DNA of 64,000 bases, taken from NCBI GenBank assembly GCA_002049455.2, contig KV918791.1:62001-126000 (forward strand). The letters are read 5' to 3'. How positions within the stretch are numbered: position 1 is the stretch's first letter; the number at the start of each line of letters is the position of its first letter. The notes under the pieces are model-generated. The model was given only the letters and a program-made list of their open reading frames with translations, had not been told where the DNA came from and did no database searches. Below, piece by piece: positions 60,503-64,000 of this stretch. The DNA comes from Porphyra umbilicalis (lineage: Eukaryota > Rhodophyta > Bangiophyceae > Bangiales > Bangiaceae). The position numbers and the translations under genes are program-made.

Positions 60503-60901
60503 TGTTGAGGCAGCCCCCCAAGCCCGCGCAGGTAAGTCGGAGTTACCGCGGACTGCCTGGCTAATTCCAGGAGTGACTTATGCGGTCATCGGCTTGTTTG
60601 GCTGTGCCATTGACATGCATTGCTGTATGTGTGTGATGTAATTACTTGTACTTGTATCTCGCGGGCAGCTCACTTTGGATCTGAGCTCGGGGAGATTCTC
60701 GTGGGCTCCTCGAGGGGCGTCGCGATTTGTGGGGTGGTGAGAGCATGTACCCTCCAAGGGAGAGAGCACTGCGCTGGCGGGGGGTGCCCCGGCAGGACGT
60801 GGCGAGAGAGGCACATGGAGGGGTTAAGAGCCTGCTGGCCTCGCGCCTCAGACCGCTCCCGAGAAAAGCAACGCATCCACCCAACTACCGCTCACTTCAC
60901 A
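60503..60901 (+). repeat. 3' LTR of the Copia element
   Basis: Same 399-bp sequence as the 5' LTR with about three differences. Preceded by a G-rich polypurine stretch ending GGGGGGAG. Confidence 0.95.
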
Positions 60902-63900
60902 CGCGGCACTGAGTGCGGCCCTCGTTGCCGGCCTGCAAGCCGCCTACGGCACGCGCCCGCCGTCGTTCAAGTGGCCGGCGGGCACGCCTGCAGCGGACGG
61001 GCAAGCCATGGCGGCCGCCGCGGCGCTGGCCTATGACACCGTCCTCGTGTACACGGATGGCGGCGCTCGGCGTCGCTCGCTTCTGCACCTAGACACGTTG
61101 GCCCTGCGACAGCGGCCGCTACACGTTTACCCGTTGCTGCACTATGCCCAGGCCCTGTGCGTCGGCGCCGACATTGAGGCAGCCGACACGTCACCCGGCC
61201 GAGCCGCCACGTGCACCGCGTACGCGCGCGTCAGCGGCGCGCTGCTCCGCAAGCGTCTGGCGGTCCACGGGGGTTCAATCCCACCAAAGACGGCCGACGA
61301 TTAGGTCGTGCAGGCGCTGCTCCGCCGCGCGGGCATCATCCGCGCCTCGACGGTCGTTGGCCCCTCCATCGTGACGAATGGCGTCGGCGTACACTTTTCG
61401 ATACGACTCCCCGACACTGCCGCGTCGACGGCGGCCGCTCGGCGGGCGCGCCGCAGGGCGGCCAGTGACGGTCGCGGGGGGGGGGGTCCGACCGAGACGG
61501 CGAGCGTGCGTACGCAGCTCGACCGAATGGCGTTTGCGCCCGACGCTGTCAAGGCGCTCGTCTTTGTCGGGTGGGACCAGGGCGTCGCGTCCATCGTCGC
61601 TGCCTACTGCCCCGGCGCAGTGCCGTTTGCGCTCTCACCGGCACGGCACCTGCACGCGTACCGGGCGTATCGGGCGCTGCGGATTGCAGCCGACGCGCTC
61701 GCGCGGGCGGCCATGGCCGCGACCGCAGCTGCAGAGTGCCACGTGCGGCGCAGTGGTCGGTTACTGCCGACCGTCGACACGCTGCGTGCAACGGTGGCCC
61801 AGATTGTTCGTGCGGCCAAGGCCACCGCGGCGGACCTACCCGTCGCCGGCGGTGACGCGGTGTGCGGGACGACCAAAAAGCGCGGCCGTGGCGCGCTCGG
61901 CGCGTCGACCGGGGCGGTGGGGTCTCCCCCAAATCAGAGTCGTGGAGCTTTGGTGGGCCCGACGGCGGCCACACCGGCGGCGCAGGCGTCATTGCCGCCT
62001 TTGGAGCACGTACCGACGGAGCCGGCCGCTGCGCTGGACCCCCCCCCCCCCCTGACCCGCCCAAGCGGCCGCGGTACACGCAGCCGGCATACGGCGACGC
62101 GTGGCTGACGCCCGTCCAGCGGCAAGAGGTCGCCCGCATGCGGGGGACGAGCGGCCCCGACGGCCGGCGGCCGCTGCTGACGCGCCTGCGCGCGCTCGCA
62201 CACGCCGCGGTCAACGACGGCGGCGTCCAACCGTGGCGCCTCCCCAACCACGTGTGTGTGAGGATGGGCGAGGCGGCCCTGTTCAAAGCGTCGACCGACG
62301 CGGCCGCCAACGCAGGCGCCAAGGCTGAGGCGGCAGCGAACGCAGAGGCGGCGTGGCACGTCCTGTCGGTCGGGGATCAGCGACACGCTGCGCGCGTGTG
62401 GCACAGCGCGGCGCGCACCGCAAAACGGGCGGCGGCGGCGGCGCGCAACGCAACGCGTGCGGCGGCTGCGGCCGCCGCCGCTGCGCCGACAGAGCTCCCG
62501 CAGCATGGTGTGCCTGGCACGCCGCTTCCGTCGGCAGACCGCCTACGGGTACTGTGTGCCACCCTCCGGCGTGCGGCCACGACCACGAGACCGCGCGCGC
62601 GCGCCCCGCCGGCGGGGGCGACGCGGGTCATCTCCAAGGGCGCGTACCGCGAGGCGACGTGCGCCGGTATGACCAGGCGCGCCGAGGCGGCAGCGGCGGC
62701 GGCGTGGGCGGCGACCAGCCCCGACGTGTCGCGCGAGTCACTGACGGCCGGGTGCTCCCTCAAAGTCGCTTCGTGGGGCGCGTGGCTGGTGGCGGCCACT
62801 GCGCGCATCGCCCGCACCTACACAGACGCCTATCAGGCGGCGTACGGGGCGGCCGCGACGTCGGGCCGGCGAAAGGCGCGCCTGCACGCCCTCATCCAGC
62901 GCAACCGGTACGCGGCAAAGTTGGCCCACCGCATGACGGGTGGGCTCCTGCGGCGCACGGTGGACGGTACCAAGGCGGTGCTGGCCATTGGGCGGTGTCG
63001 GCCGCGCGCCGGCAGCGTCGACCTCGTGCGGCGCATGGCCAAACACGTGCACTTCGTGTACGTGGACGAGCAAAATACGAGCCAGACGTGCGCCGAGTGC
63101 GGTCACGGCTTGTGCAACACGTACGTGTCGCCCGACTCGCCGGTCGACCTGACGCCCCTCAAGGCGGCAAGCAGCTACGCGCATCGCGCGTCGGCGTCGG
63201 CGGCCAAGCGCGCCTCGCCCCTCCGCGGCGGCCGGCGCGCGCGACGGGGTGTGACGACCGGCAGTCGGTCGGACCCACCCGACGGTGCGGCTGCCCAGCG
63301 CGCCAAGGAGCACGCAGAGGCGGTGCGGACAAAGATGCTGCAGGCGATCGCGGCTCACGGCAAGTGGGCGTTTGGGACCGACCCGCTGGCGCTGTGGGGG
63401 GTCAAGCTGTGCACCAACGTCGCATGTCCCGCGACGTACGTCGGGCGAGACACCAACGCGGCGCGCAACATGTCCAAGATTGCCATCAAGAGCATGCAGG
63501 GTCGAAGCATCTACCCCCACATCCGGGGGTACACCGTGTCACGCGCGCCACCCCAGGAAGACCCAGTCCAGGCGACGCGGCACGCGGCTGCGATCGAGGT
63601 GGGTACCTATGAGGCCGGCTACGGGTGGACGCGCTGTTCACCCACGTCGTGGCAGCGTTGGCGCCGACCTGTCGTCGCCGACGCGCCGGTCGCGGAGGCG
63701 GGGACGACCCCGGCGGTCGCGGAGGCCGGGACGGCCCCCACGGCCGTGCCAGTGGCGGCGCCAACGGTGCGGGTAGAAGCGCTGGGTGTGGTGGCAGACA
63801 GGGCGCACGACGCAGCTGCTGCGTCGGCAAGCGGTGACCTGGCGACGAGTAACGTCGGCCAGATGGCTGCTGCCAGCCCCGCGCCAGCCGTGGGGCACAG

Positions 63901-63970
63901 CCACTCGTCTTCGAGCCGCCTCGAGCGGGTAATCGTAGACTGTTCACCAGGTTCATCTCGTGGGGTGTGA
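60902..63970 (+). CDS. Fanzor (eukaryotic TnpB-like) nuclease, downstream part
   Basis: Three open stretches: 60902-61304, 61305 to about 62040, and about 62050-63970. RuvC-I is FVGWDQGVASIV with the Asp at 61575-61577. A long alanine/arginine-rich helical insert follows. RuvC-II is HFVYVDEQNTSQTC with the Glu at 63068-63070. Zinc ribbon Cys pairs lie at CAEC (63089-63100) and CTNVAC (63410-63427). RuvC-III is GRDTNAARNM with the Asp at 63449-63451. All catalytic and zinc residues are present. The family is an RNA-guided DNA nuclease spread with transposons. A TAG lies at 61302-61304 and the frame changes at a 14-C run (62039-62052), and the Copia splits the gene, so the copy is probably inactive unless these are errors or introns. 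Confidence 0.85.
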
Positions 63971-63990
63971 GTTGGGAGCTTCGCTCCTCA
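63967..63990 (+). ncRNA. Stem-loop at the Fanzor stop codon, possible omega-RNA end
   Basis: GGAGC-TTC-GCTCC (63975-63987) with an outer GTGA/TCAC pairing overlaps the TGA stop. Guide RNAs of TnpB/Fanzor elements overlap or follow the 3' end of the gene, so this is a plausible start of the scaffold. The window ends 13 bp later, so the RNA and the element's right end cannot be seen. Confidence 0.35.
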
Positions 63991-64000
63991 CCTCTTCCAG

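Larger units (their letters stand above)
55021..60901 (+). mobile_element. Ty1/copia LTR retrotransposon, near-complete, young
   Basis: 5881 bp. LTRs at 55021-55419 and 60503-60901, 399 bp each, TG...CA ended and differing at about three positions, so a recent insertion. A 5-bp target duplication CGCGG lies at 55016-55020 and 60902-60906. A gag-like frame is followed by a pol frame with protease, integrase, reverse transcriptase and RNase H in Copia order. It looks nearly whole, with at most one or two possible breaks. The 780 bp between pol and the 3' LTR is non-coding, with internal duplications and two copies of the palindrome GAGCTGTAGGCCTACAGCTC. It is inserted inside the Fanzor gene. 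Confidence 0.95.

Noticed and set aside
62353-63612. 419-codon ORF overlapping the Fanzor end
   Set aside because: Out-of-frame shadow; RuvC and zinc motifs are only in the 61862-63970 frame.
1-64000. General reassignment of TAG to a sense codon
   Set aside because: Frames of 900-1600 codons contain no internal TAG, several clear genes end at TAG, and interrupted frames involve all three stops.

Overview
The window looks like nuclear DNA of a GC-rich unicellular eukaryote; I cannot name the lineage. Evidence for a eukaryote: a JMJD2/KDM4-like JmjC gene, ATAD2-like AAA ATPases, a SET-domain segment, a Ulp1-like protease, TATA boxes about 100-250 bp upstream of several ATGs, a Ty1/copia retroelement whose primer-binding site matches the anticodon arm of initiator tRNA-Met, several MITEs, and a Fanzor (eukaryotic TnpB-type) nuclease gene. 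Most coding frames are long and intronless. Codons are G/C-ended in most genes, and I used that to choose between overlapping frames.

Layout. 1-4.8 kb holds low-complexity DNA, a MITE end and a 1.36-kb foldback element. 4.8-15.0 kb holds a CACTA/Tnp2-like transposase (+) facing a minus-strand group: a JmjN/JmjC demethylase-like gene and, upstream of it, a large protein with a Ulp1-like fold and a 172-residue tandem repeat. 15.0-26.5 kb is mostly lower-GC intergenic DNA with minisatellites, a decayed IS630/Tc1-mariner transposase, a TA-flanked MITE and a few weak hypothetical genes.

26.5-49.2 kb is a denser gene block: two paralogous ATAD2-like AAA proteins, a ParB-like + DNA methyltransferase + SET reading chain on the minus strand, a second ParB-like gene followed in the same frame by a 930-residue protein, a Ulp1-like protease, a small disordered protein and an LRR protein. 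Four tandem arrays (periods about 223, 221, 195 and 193 bp) share one core of about 75 bp and are interleaved with these genes. In three of four cases the array lies upstream of a TATA box and is oriented like the gene it precedes.

49.2-64.0 kb holds a 125-bp TATA-bearing tandem array, then a zinc-knuckle frame and a Fanzor gene split by a near-intact, young Copia element (55021-60901, 5-bp target duplication CGCGG).

Two oddities recur. Coding frames are interrupted by single in-frame stops (TAG, TGA or TAA) with coding continuing in the same frame, and frame switches coincide with long G/C homopolymers. These may be assembly errors, decay, slippage tracts or recoding; sequence alone does not decide. 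The biological theme of the central block is chromatin and DNA modification (demethylase, SET, DNA methyltransferase, ParB-like, ATAD2-like, Ulp1-like). Whether these form one system or one large mobile unit is inference.
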